Both the position numbers and the translations under genes were made by a program. Shown here piece by piece: positions 1 to 6,500 of a stretch of 9,327 bases of DNA. The stretch is taken from assembly GCA_964475685.1 (NCBI GenBank), contig CAYYXP010000034.1:1-9327 (forward strand), given 5' to 3'. The notes under the pieces were generated by a model. That model was given only the letters and a program-made list of their open reading frames with translations. It was not told the origin of the DNA and searched no databases. Position 1 is the first letter of the stretch; every line of letters starts with the position of its first letter. The DNA is from CAVVWJ01 sp964475685 (GTDB lineage Bacteria > Gemmatimonadota > Gemmatimonadetes > Gemmatimonadales > GWC2-71-9).

Positions 1-999
1 GCCAAGTTCGAGGAGACCAAGAACCCCGATTCGGCGCTGGTCCTGTATCGCGAGGCCGAAACCCTGTATAAGCAGTCGCCCGACACGTACTACCGGATCG
101 CCGCGATCCTGAACGAGCAGGGCGAGGCCGATAGCGCCGCCGTGTATTTCGGTCGTGCCGCCGATGTCGGCGCCAACACCAAGGACACGTCCGAGATCAA
201 GGTGCGGAACCGGTCGGCGTTCAACCAGGGCGCCATCCTGCTCAGCAAGAACAACTACGACGGCGCGGCGGCAGCGCTCGAGAAGTACCTCACGTGGGTC
301 CCGGACGACAACGAGGCGAAGCGCGGGCTCGCGACGGCCTACCGCGGTCAGGGACAGATCGAGAAGGCCCAGGCAATCGAGAAGGACCTGGTGAAGGCCG
401 GCGGCGCCGCAGGCACGCCCGGTGGGGCTCCGGGCGCCCAGGACCTCATGGGGGCCGGGGTCAACCTCTACAACGACAAGAAGTACGCCGAGGCCGCGGT
501 TGCATTCGAGAAGGTTGCCGCCGCGGAGCCCAACAACCGCGATGCACTCTCCAACCTGAGCAACACCTATCTTGCGCTCAAGGACGGCCCCAAACTGCTG
601 GCCACCGCCACCAGCCTGGTGGCGGTCGAGCCGATGAGTGAAAACGCCCTCAAGCTGCAGGGTGAAGGGTACAAGCAGTCGGGGAAGGTGAACGACGCAA
701 TCAAGACCGCGGAACTGGTGCTCGCGCTGCCGGCCGACGTGAAGATCACCGAGTTCACTTCGAACCCCGGCGGGGCGGCACTCGCCGCCACGGCGACCGG
801 CCGCGAAGCGCAGACCCCGGCGGGCAAGCCGATTCCGGCTGCCCCGGTGGGAGTCGTCTTCGAGTTTCTCGACGCGCGGGGCGGCGTCGTGACCACCCAG
901 GAGGCTCAAGTCCCCGCACTTGCGGCCGGCGCCACCCATGACGTCAAGCTCACCGCGCAGGGGGCCGGCATCACGGCCTGGCGCTACAAGCGGAAGTAG
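1..999 (+). CDS. TPR-repeat protein, 5' end missing
   Basis: The reading frame is open from the first base, so the gene begins outside the window; 332 codons plus a TAG stop are visible. Tetratricopeptide-like helical pairs occupy roughly visible codons 8-60, 73-137 and 149-245, with typical signatures such as the A-x-x-x-x-x-K-x-L-x-x-x-P-x-N/D spacing near codons 88-104 and 164-179. An Ala/Gly/Pro linker (about 134-147) separates two TPR blocks. The last 85 residues (about 247-332) are not TPR: they look like a small beta domain ending in a W-R-Y-K motif, reminiscent of FxLYD-type or DUF3426-type C-terminal domains. TPR arrays mediate protein-protein contacts; the partner here is unknown. 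Any signal peptide or anchor would be in the missing N-terminus. The hydroxylase gene follows after only 14 bases, suggesting co-transcription. The TPR call is firm; the function is not assigned. The first in-frame ATG-like codon inside the window (142) is internal, not the start. Confidence 0.85.
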   Translation, partial: AKFEETKNPDSALVLYREAETLYKQSPDTYYRIAAILNEQGEADSAAVYFGRAADVGANTKDTSEIKVRNRSAFNQGAILLSKNNYDGAAAALEKYLTWVPDDNEAKRGLATAYRGQGQIEKAQAIEKDLVKAGGAAGTPGGAPGAQDLMGAGVNLYNDKKYAEAAVAFEKVAAAEPNNRDALSNLSNTYLALKDGPKLLATATSLVAVEPMSENALKLQGEGYKQSGKVNDAIKTAELVLALPADVKITEFTSNPGGAALAATATGREAQTPAGKPIPAAPVGVVFEFLDARGGVVTTQEAQVPALAAGATHDVKLTAQGAGITAWRYKRK

Positions 1000-1013
1000 T
1001 CGGGGAGCGATCC

Positions 1014-1946
1014 ATGGCGGGAGTCCCGGCATCGCGGACCACGGAAAGCGGACTGACGACGACACGAGCGCCCTTCATCGAGCAGGCGCAGGAAGAAGGG
1101 CGGCTCTACATCCATCAGCCGTACGAGCTGTATTCCGAGGCCAACCATGAGGCCTGGCGGCGTCTCTTCACCAGCATGGAGGACCGCTGGCGCCGGTATG
1201 CCAATGACCGCTTTCTCCAGGGCATCGACAACCTCTGCCTCGATCCGCACCGGGTGCCGAAGCTGGAGGACGTCAACCGCTTTCTCGGCCCGCTGACCGG
1301 ATTCAGCGCCAAGGCGGTTTCCGGGTACGTGCCCTCCTTCATGTTCTTCGATTGCCTGCGCAATCGCGCCTTTCCAACCACCATCACCATCCGCGACGGC
1401 GCGACGCTCGATTACCTGCCCGAACCCGACATCTTTCACGACATCGCCGGCCACGTGCCGATGCATACCGACCGGGCCTTCGCCGACACGCTGGTCCGCT
1501 TTGGAGACTGCGCCCACACCGCCGCCGAGATCGTCTCGGGCATCCCTGATGAGCCGGAGCGGATCCGGCGCGTCACCAGCATCTTCAAGGCGCTGGCCAG
1601 GTTCTTCTGGTTCACGATCGAGTTCGGGCTGATGCGCGGGCCTGACGGCCTCAAGGTGTACGGGAGCGGCCTGCTCAGCTCCTACGGCGAGATCGCCCAC
1701 GCCATCGATTCGTCGGAGGTCCAGCGGTATCCACTTCGGCTCGAGTGGGTGATCAACCAGTATTTCGAGATCCATCATTACCAGCCGCTTCTCTTCACGG
1801 TGGATTCGTTCGACCACCTGTTCGAACTGGTCGGGGAGCTGGAGCGGTGGATGCGCGAGGGCAAACTCGACAACGTGGCGCCGGGGGAGCCGGCCGTGAG
1901 CGAGCCCGATCTCCGAAGCTTTCTGGAGGCGGCCGGGAACCGATAA
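1014..1946 (+). CDS. phhA: Aromatic amino acid hydroxylase (phenylalanine-4-hydroxylase-like)
   Basis: This 310-residue protein belongs to the tetrahydropterin- and Fe(II)-dependent aromatic amino acid hydroxylases. The family uses O2 to convert Phe to Tyr (or hydroxylates Tyr/Trp in other members); Phe is the most likely substrate in bacteria. The hallmark P-D-x-x-H-D-x-x-G-H-x-P is present at residues 139-149, giving iron ligands His142 and His147; the third ligand is most likely Glu203 in W-F-T-I-E-F-G-L. The G-S-G-L-L-S-S-Y-G-E block (217-226) also matches the family. Between the second His and the Glu there are 56 residues, against about 40 in human and Chromobacterium enzymes, so a roughly 16-residue insertion lies around 173-190. 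No N-terminal ACT regulatory domain is present, as in other short bacterial forms. The ATG at 1014 has a GGGGAG Shine-Dalgarno six bases upstream. No pterin-4a-carbinolamine dehydratase gene is in the window. Family certain; exact substrate inferred. Confidence 0.92.
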   Translation: MAGVPASRTTESGLTTTRAPFIEQAQEEGRLYIHQPYELYSEANHEAWRRLFTSMEDRWRRYANDRFLQGIDNLCLDPHRVPKLEDVNRFLGPLTGFSAKAVSGYVPSFMFFDCLRNRAFPTTITIRDGATLDYLPEPDIFHDIAGHVPMHTDRAFADTLVRFGDCAHTAAEIVSGIPDEPERIRRVTSIFKALARFFWFTIEFGLMRGPDGLKVYGSGLLSSYGEIAHAIDSSEVQRYPLRLEWVINQYFEIHHYQPLLFTVDSFDHLFELVGELERWMREGKLDNVAPGEPAVSEPDLRSFLEAAGNR

Positions 1947-1952
1947 ACCTGC

Positions 1953-1981
1953 TTGACACCTTTCGGCGGCCCGATCACATT
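1953..1981 (+). promoter_or_regulatory. Candidate sigma-70-type promoter for tRNA-Gly
   Basis: A perfect -35 consensus TTGACA lies at 1953-1958, seven bases after the hydroxylase stop. With a 17-base spacer the -10 position is CACATT at 1976-1981, matching three of six consensus positions. This would place transcription start around 1988, five bases before the mature tRNA. The perfect -35 box and position are persuasive; the -10 is weak. Confidence 0.55.
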
Positions 1982-1992
1982 GAGGCCGAATC

Positions 1993-2064
<72 letters not shown>

Positions 2065-2066
2065 CT

Positions 2067-2079
2067 CTGGAAGCTCCAG
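2067..2079 (+). other. Short hairpin just 3' of the tRNA
   Basis: CTGGA (2067-2071) pairs perfectly with TCCAG (2075-2079) around an AGC triloop. It starts three bases after the tRNA discriminator and directly abuts the terminator stem. It could be a 3' processing signal in the tRNA precursor, but a 5-bp stem may also be chance. Confidence 0.4.
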
Positions 2080-2112
2080 CCCCGCTGACAGTTCATTGTC
2101 GGCGGGGTTTTT
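2080..2112 (+). terminator. Intrinsic (Rho-independent) terminator
   Basis: Bases 2080-2090 pair with 2097-2107 in an 11-bp stem (ten Watson-Crick pairs and one G-U) around the loop GTTCAT, followed at once by five T residues (2108-2112). This is a textbook intrinsic terminator ending the tRNA transcript, and probably any read-through from the TPR/hydroxylase unit. Confidence 0.93.
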
Positions 2113-2180
2113 CGCGCCAGCGAACTCCGCACTTGAGGTGCAGGCCCTCCTGTCCACGGGACTCCAGCCCTCAGAAAATA

Positions 2181-2200
2181 CTTCCGCTCCACAAGCGAAG
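2181..2200 (+). other. Small imperfect hairpin in the operon leader
   Basis: CTTC-C-GCT (2181-2188) can pair with AGCGAAG (2194-2200) around a CCACA loop, with one bulged C. It has no following T-tract, so it is not a second intrinsic terminator. It lies about 90 bases before the DUF512 start, just upstream of the candidate promoter. The rest of the 2113-2288 gap shows nothing else that I can recognise: no riboswitch fold and no supported small ORF. Confidence 0.25.
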
Positions 2201-2212
2201 TGACAGAGCAAC

Positions 2213-2241
2213 TTGAATTTACGGGCTCATGCGGCCATCTT
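2213..2241 (+). promoter_or_regulatory. Weak candidate promoter for the DUF512-der operon
   Basis: TTGAAT (2213-2218) is a four-of-six -35 match, and CATCTT (2236-2241) with a 17-base spacer is a three-of-six -10 match. It is the best pair I see in the 176-base leader between the tRNA terminator and the first operon gene. A promoter is expected here because a strong terminator precedes it, but the boxes themselves are poor. Confidence 0.3.
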
Positions 2242-2288
2242 TCCTGGCTATCCGGACACAATGTCGTGGCCGCTTGTCGGGACTGAGA

Positions 2289-3566
2289 ATGATACGAGTC
2301 ACTGCGGTGGAACAGGGGTCGATGGCCGAGGAGATGGGGCTCCGGGAAGGAACCGAACTCCTCTCGGTGGACGGCCGCGAGCTGGAGGATTTCCTCGACT
2401 GGGAGTTTGCCACCGCCGAGGAATCGTTCCTCCTCCACGTCCGCCAGCCCGATGGGGAGGAAATCGAGTTCGACATCGAGCGGCCGCTCGGCGAACCGCT
2501 CGGGGTCGCCCTCGAGCCGGTGCGTATCCGCCGGTGCGCCAACCGCTGCGACTTCTGTTTCGTTGACGGGCTTCCCGACGGGCTCCGCGACGTGCTCTAC
2601 ATCCGGGACGACGATTACCGGCTGTCGTTCCGGTACGGCAATTTCGCGACGCTGACGAATCTCAAGCCGCGAGACATCCGCCGTATCAAGGAGTATCGCC
2701 TCTCCCCGCTGTACGTCTCTGTGCACGCCACCGATCCGACAGTCCGACGCTACCTCCTCCGCAATCCTTCCGCGCCGGACATCATCCCCCAGCTTCGCGA
2801 ATTCTCCGAGGCGGGCATCGAGTTTCACACACAAGTCGTCATGTCACCGGGAGTCAACGACGGTGCTGTGCTTCGGCAGACATTGACCGATCTTTTCGAT
2901 TTCGGCCCGGCCATCCTCGGCTGCTCCGTGGTACCGGTGGGGCTGACCGAGTACAGCAAGCACCACCTCGTGCGCGAACCGACGGCCGAGGAGTGCCGGG
3001 CGGCCATCGCGCTCATCGACGAGCGGGCCGCCGTGGCCCGCCGGGAGCGCGGCATCAGCTGGGCGTTCGGGGCGGACGAGCTGTACCTTCGCGCTGGAAT
3101 GGAGCTGCCGCCCGCCGCGATCTACGATGGCTTCGACCAGGTGGAGAACGGCGTCGGCGCGGTGCGCTGGCTGCAGCAGCAGATCGCGGCGAACGCCGCG
3201 GCCCTTCAGGGGTGGGAAGGGAAGAGAGTGGGCGTCGTGACCGGAACGGCGATGGCACCGCTGATGCCGATGGTTCTCGAGCCGCTTTCGTCGGTCACCG
3301 GCGCGCGCTTCGAGCTGCTACCAGTGGTGAACTCGCTCTTTGGTCCACTGGTCACCACCGCCGGGCTCCTGCCCGGCGCGGCGGTGCAGGAGGCGCTGCG
3401 CTCGCGGAACGATCTGGACCTGGCACTGCTGCCGGGGGAGTCCCTCAACGACGACGGGCTCTTCATTGACGACATGAGCTTCGATGCGCTGGCAGGCTCG
3501 GTTCCGTTCGAGCTCCGCGCGTCCAGGGATTTCGCCGACGCGCTCGTGACTCCGGTGGCGGCGTGA
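2289..3566 (+). CDS. PDZ / radical-SAM-like DUF512 protein
   Basis: This 425-residue protein has a conserved architecture of unknown reaction. A PDZ-like segment spans residues 1-65 (G-S-M-A-E-E-M-G-L-R-E-G-T-E-L-L-S-V-D-G is the PDZ core). A Cys-x3-Cys-x2-Cys cluster at Cys83, Cys87 and Cys90 is the radical-SAM type that binds a 4Fe-4S cluster. The DUF512 region covers about 215-420, with family blocks V-P-V-G-L-T-x-Y (215-222), D-E-L-Y-L-R-A-G (263-270) and Y-D-G-F-D-Q-V-E-N-G-V-G (279-290). Cyanobacterial relatives are annotated as putative FeS oxidoreductases. The same protein sits directly before der in many Clostridia (from memory), so the link to Der is old. I start it at ATG 2289, where the conserved PDZ sequence begins, with a CGGGA motif a few bases upstream; an in-frame ATG at 2229 would add 20 residues that look non-conserved. 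The last four bases overlap der (GTGA). Family confident; function unknown. Confidence 0.88.
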   Translation: MIRVTAVEQGSMAEEMGLREGTELLSVDGRELEDFLDWEFATAEESFLLHVRQPDGEEIEFDIERPLGEPLGVALEPVRIRRCANRCDFCFVDGLPDGLRDVLYIRDDDYRLSFRYGNFATLTNLKPRDIRRIKEYRLSPLYVSVHATDPTVRRYLLRNPSAPDIIPQLREFSEAGIEFHTQVVMSPGVNDGAVLRQTLTDLFDFGPAILGCSVVPVGLTEYSKHHLVREPTAEECRAAIALIDERAAVARRERGISWAFGADELYLRAGMELPPAAIYDGFDQVENGVGAVRWLQQQIAANAAALQGWEGKRVGVVTGTAMAPLMPMVLEPLSSVTGARFELLPVVNSLFGPLVTTAGLLPGAAVQEALRSRNDLDLALLPGESLNDDGLFIDDMSFDALAGSVPFELRASRDFADALVTPVAA

Positions 3567-4885
3567 GCAAGCCCACCGTCGCAATCGTCGGCCGCCCCAA
3601 CACCGGAAAGTCCACCCTCTTCAACCGGATTCTTGGAGGCCGCCGAGCGATCGTCTCCGATCGGCCGGGCACGACCCGCGATCGTCATTTCGGCGAGGCC
3701 GAGTGGAACGGGCGGCACTTCTGGCTGGTGGATACCGGGGGCCTGGTTCCCGACTCGAACGATTCGATGGACCGGGCCATCCGCACGCAGGTGGAGTTCG
3801 CGTTGGCTGAAGCGGACCTCGTGCTGTTCGTGGTGGACGGGCGGGAGGGCATCAATCCGGTGGACCGTGCCATTGCCGACCGGCTTCGCCACGCGGGCCG
3901 GCCGGTTGTCCTGGCCGTCAACAAGCTCGACGATCTGGAAAGCAGTACCGCCCACTACGATTTCTACCAGCTCGGATTCGGCGATCCCTACGGAGTCAGC
4001 GCGGCGATCGGGAAGGGAAGTGGGGACCTGCTCGATGCCGTGGTGGAGCGGCTCCCTCCCGCCGGCGATTCCGAACAGGAGGCGGCGATCGAGGTAGCGG
4101 TGGTGGGACGTCCCAACGCGGGGAAATCCTCTCTCGTCAATCGACTTCTCGGGGAAGAGCGCCATGTGGTTGCCCCCGAAGCCGGCACCACGCGGGATGC
4201 GGTCGATTCGCCCTTGCGCTACAGTGGCAGGTCGCTCAAGTTCATTGACACCGCAGGGTTACGCAGGCGAGCTAAAGTAGAAGATGACCTTGAGTTCTAC
4301 TCCACACTCCGCACCGAGCGCGCCATCGAGCGGGCGACGGTCTGCGTGCTGGTGGTGGACGCCGTGGTGGGACTGCACAACCAGGACCTTCGCATCGCCA
4401 CGGAAGCGTGGGACCAGGGGTGCGGTCTCATCGTCGTGGTGAACAAGTGGGACCTGGTCGAGGAAAAGGACGCCAACACCGCGCACCGCGGCCAGGAAGA
4501 ACTGATCGCCAAGGCGCCGTTCCTGAGCTATGTGCCTTTCGTCTACGTCTCCGCGCTGAGCGGCCAGCGGGTCCGCAAGATTCTCGACCTCATTCTCGAG
4601 GTGGCCGACGGTCGCGAGCAACGGATACCCACCGCCGAAGTCAACAAGGTGCTGGCCGCCCTCCTCGAACGGACGGCGCCTCCCCAGAAGCCGGGTGAGG
4701 AGGTGAAGCTGCTCTACGCCTCGCAGATCGGGACCGCCCCGCCCACTTTCGCGATCGTGAGCAATCGGCCTGACGATGTTCCCGAGTCCTATCAGCGCTA
4801 CCTGGTCCACGGGTTCCGTTCCGCGTGGCCGTTCACCGGCTCCCCGCTGCGGCTGCGCTTCACGGCGCGGGGGTCGCGCCGGTGA
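3563..4885 (+). CDS. der: Ribosome-assembly GTPase Der (EngA)
   Basis: A 440-residue tandem GTPase needed for maturation of the 50S ribosomal subunit in characterised bacteria. The first G domain has G1 G-R-P-N-T-G-K-S at 10-17, G3 D-T-G-G at 57-60, G4 N-K-L-D at 120-123 and G5 S-A-A at 146-148. The second has G1 G-R-P-N-A-G-K-S at 182-189, G3 D-T-A-G at 229-232, G4 N-K-W-D at 294-297 and G5 S-A-L at 330-332. A KH-like C-terminal domain occupies about 353-440. Length and layout are normal for Der. Translation starts at a GTG whose last two bases belong to the TGA of the DUF512 gene, implying coupled translation. The codons for residues 233-243, in switch II of the second domain, are unusually AT-rich for this genome (see findings). 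Confidence 0.98.
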   Translation: MSKPTVAIVGRPNTGKSTLFNRILGGRRAIVSDRPGTTRDRHFGEAEWNGRHFWLVDTGGLVPDSNDSMDRAIRTQVEFALAEADLVLFVVDGREGINPVDRAIADRLRHAGRPVVLAVNKLDDLESSTAHYDFYQLGFGDPYGVSAAIGKGSGDLLDAVVERLPPAGDSEQEAAIEVAVVGRPNAGKSSLVNRLLGEERHVVAPEAGTTRDAVDSPLRYSGRSLKFIDTAGLRRRAKVEDDLEFYSTLRTERAIERATVCVLVVDAVVGLHNQDLRIATEAWDQGCGLIVVVNKWDLVEEKDANTAHRGQEELIAKAPFLSYVPFVYVSALSGQRVRKILDLILEVADGREQRIPTAEVNKVLAALLERTAPPQKPGEEVKLLYASQIGTAPPTFAIVSNRPDDVPESYQRYLVHGFRSAWPFTGSPLRLRFTARGSRR

Positions 4886-5505
4886 CCGCCGCGATGGTCC
4901 CCTGGCTGATCGCCTCGTACCTGCTGGGCGCCATCCCCACCAGCTACCTCGTCGCGCGCCTCGTCCGGGGAATCGATCTCCGCGAGCACGGCAGCCGAAA
5001 TCTCGGCGCCACCAATCTCTATCGCGTGCTCGGCTGGCGGTTCGCCCTTCCTGTGGCGCTCTTCGACGCGGCCAAAGGGTTCATTCCGGTGGCTCTGTTC
5101 GCGCCACGCGCCTCGCCGGCCCAGCTCTTCGGGCTGGTGTGCGGAATGACGGCAGTGCTGGGACATGCCTACTCGGTGTTCGTGCGATTCAAGGGCGGCA
5201 AGGGCGTGGCGACGGCCGCGGGGGTCATGCTCGCGCTCACGCCCCTGGCTCTCGGCGTCTCCTTCGCGGTCTGGCTGGCCCTCGCGACGCTCACCGGTTA
5301 CGTCTCGCTCGCCAGCATCGCCTCGGCGGCGGTGTTCCCCGCGGCCGTTCTGCTGCTCGACCCTCCTGAGCAGCCGGCAATTCTCTGGCTCGACGTCGTG
5401 GTGGCGCTGGGAATCATCTGGCTTCACCGCGCGAACATCGGCCGGCTGCTCAAGGGGACCGAGAATCGATTCGGGCGCCGCGCGGCCCCCTCGGGCAGTT
5501 CGTGA
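4882..5505 (+). CDS. plsY: Glycerol-3-phosphate acyltransferase PlsY
   Basis: A 207-residue integral membrane enzyme that transfers the acyl group of acyl-phosphate to sn-glycerol-3-phosphate, making lysophosphatidic acid, the first committed step of phospholipid synthesis. All three PlsY signature regions are present: S-R-N-L-G-A-T-N-L-Y-R at 38-48, the glycine-rich phosphate-binding loop K-G-G-K-G-V-A-T at 104-111, and H-R-A-N-I-G-R-L with G-T-E at 182-194. Hydrophobic segments lie near 8-28, 54-74, 80-98, 112-137, 139-160 and 166-181. I choose the GTG at 4882, which overlaps the der stop as GTGA and has a GGGGG purine run about eight bases upstream; ATG 4894 would remove only four residues, and an in-frame upstream ATG at 4825 lies deep in der. 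GpsA, encoded next, supplies its substrate. No plsX is in the window, so the acyl-phosphate donor is made elsewhere. Confidence 0.96.
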   Translation: MTAAMVPWLIASYLLGAIPTSYLVARLVRGIDLREHGSRNLGATNLYRVLGWRFALPVALFDAAKGFIPVALFAPRASPAQLFGLVCGMTAVLGHAYSVFVRFKGGKGVATAAGVMLALTPLALGVSFAVWLALATLTGYVSLASIASAAVFPAAVLLLDPPEQPAILWLDVVVALGIIWLHRANIGRLLKGTENRFGRRAAPSGSS

Positions 5506-6500
5506 CCACGATCGCCGTCCTCGGCGCAGGAAGCTGGGGGACGACGCTGGCCAATCTCCTGGCGTGCAAGGGCGAACGCGTCCGGATCTGGGCGTACGAG
5601 GCGGAGGTGGTCGAGGCCATCAACCGGGACCGCGAGAACGCCCTCTTCCTGCCGGGAGTGTCGTTGGCGGCGTCGCTTCGGGCGGAGCCCGACCCTCGTG
5701 CCGCGGTGTCGGGCGCGGAGGTGGTGGTGTCGGCTTCGCCAAGCCACGCGGTGCGCAGCGTGGTGCGGCAGGTGGCCGATGCGCTGGTGCCAGGCGCCCT
5801 CGTCGTCAGCGCCACGAAGGGCATCGAGACCGATACCCTTGCGCTCATGTCGCAGGTGTACGCGGAATGCGCACCCGCGGCGAGGTTCGCCGCGCTCTCC
5901 GGCCCCAGTTTCGCCGCGGAGGTCTGCCAGGGCCAGCCCACCGCGGTGGTGGCGGCGGCCACGGACGCCGCGACGGCAAGGGATGCGCAGCAGGTCTTCG
6001 CGACCCCGGCATTCCGGGTCTACACCGGGCAGGACGTCGTGGGCGTCGAGCTGGCCGGGGCGCTCAAGAACGTGATCGCGATCGCGGCGGGGATCCTGGA
6101 GGGGCTCGGCCTCGGACACAACCCGCGCGCCGCCCTCATCACGCGAGGGCTGGCCGAGATCGCCCGGCTCGGGATCGCGATGGGGGCAGACCCGCCGACC
6201 TTTGCCGGCCTGGCCGGCATGGGCGACCTGGTGTTGACCACCACGGGGAGCCTGAGCCGCAACCGCGCGCTCGGTGTCGCGCTGGGGGGAGGGCAATCGC
6301 TCGACGATTACCGGCGTTCGCATCGTACCGTGGCCGAAGGCGTCAACGCCGCCCGTGCCGGAGCCGCCCTGGGCGCCCGGCACGGGGTGGAGCTTCCGAT
6401 TGTCGGGCAGGTGTGCGAAGTGTTGTTCAACGGCAGGCCGCCCCGGGACAGCGTGGCCGAGCTCATGGGGCGTGAACTCAAACCGGAGCAGTGGAGATGA
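5502..6500 (+). CDS. gpsA: NAD(P)-dependent glycerol-3-phosphate dehydrogenase
   Basis: A 332-residue cytosolic enzyme that reduces dihydroxyacetone phosphate to sn-glycerol-3-phosphate, the backbone used by PlsY encoded just upstream. The Rossmann loop G-A-G-S-W-G is at 8-13. The conserved S-A-T-K-G block (103-107, Lys106) and the catalytic-lysine segment G-A-L-K-N (186-190, Lys189) are intact, as are H-N-P-R-A-A-L-I-T-R-G-L (206-217), G-M-G-D-L (239-243) and L-S-R-N-R (251-255). Length is normal for GpsA. Translation begins at GTG 5502, overlapping the plsY stop as GTGA. The stop TGA overlaps the ATG of the next gene. Confidence 0.98.
   Translation: MTTIAVLGAGSWGTTLANLLACKGERVRIWAYEAEVVEAINRDRENALFLPGVSLAASLRAEPDPRAAVSGAEVVVSASPSHAVRSVVRQVADALVPGALVVSATKGIETDTLALMSQVYAECAPAARFAALSGPSFAAEVCQGQPTAVVAAATDAATARDAQQVFATPAFRVYTGQDVVGVELAGALKNVIAIAAGILEGLGLGHNPRAALITRGLAEIARLGIAMGADPPTFAGLAGMGDLVLTTTGSLSRNRALGVALGGGQSLDDYRRSHRTVAEGVNAARAGAALGARHGVELPIVGQVCEVLFNGRPPRDSVAELMGRELKPEQWR

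Noticed and set aside
984..1817. Minus-strand frame opposite the phenylalanine hydroxylase
   Set aside because: The plus-strand product has all family motifs; the reverse product has none.
2229..2288. Earlier ATG for the DUF512 protein
   Set aside because: The added 20 residues look non-conserved, and the PDZ-like family sequence begins at ATG 2289.
2113..2288. Riboswitch or small gene in the operon leader
   Set aside because: No known riboswitch core, no T-tract after the small hairpin, and no small ORF with both a ribosome-binding site and a plausible product.
4245..4278. Internal sigma-70 promoter in der
   Set aside because: TTGACA is present, but the best -10-like box is 22 bases away and the hexamer is explained by the conserved I-D-T codons of the G3 motif; kept only as part of the rare-codon finding.
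5165..6475. Second + strand frame of about 436 codons across plsY and gpsA
   Set aside because: The translation is Arg/Ala/Gly-rich with no motifs, while the other frames encode complete PlsY and GpsA.
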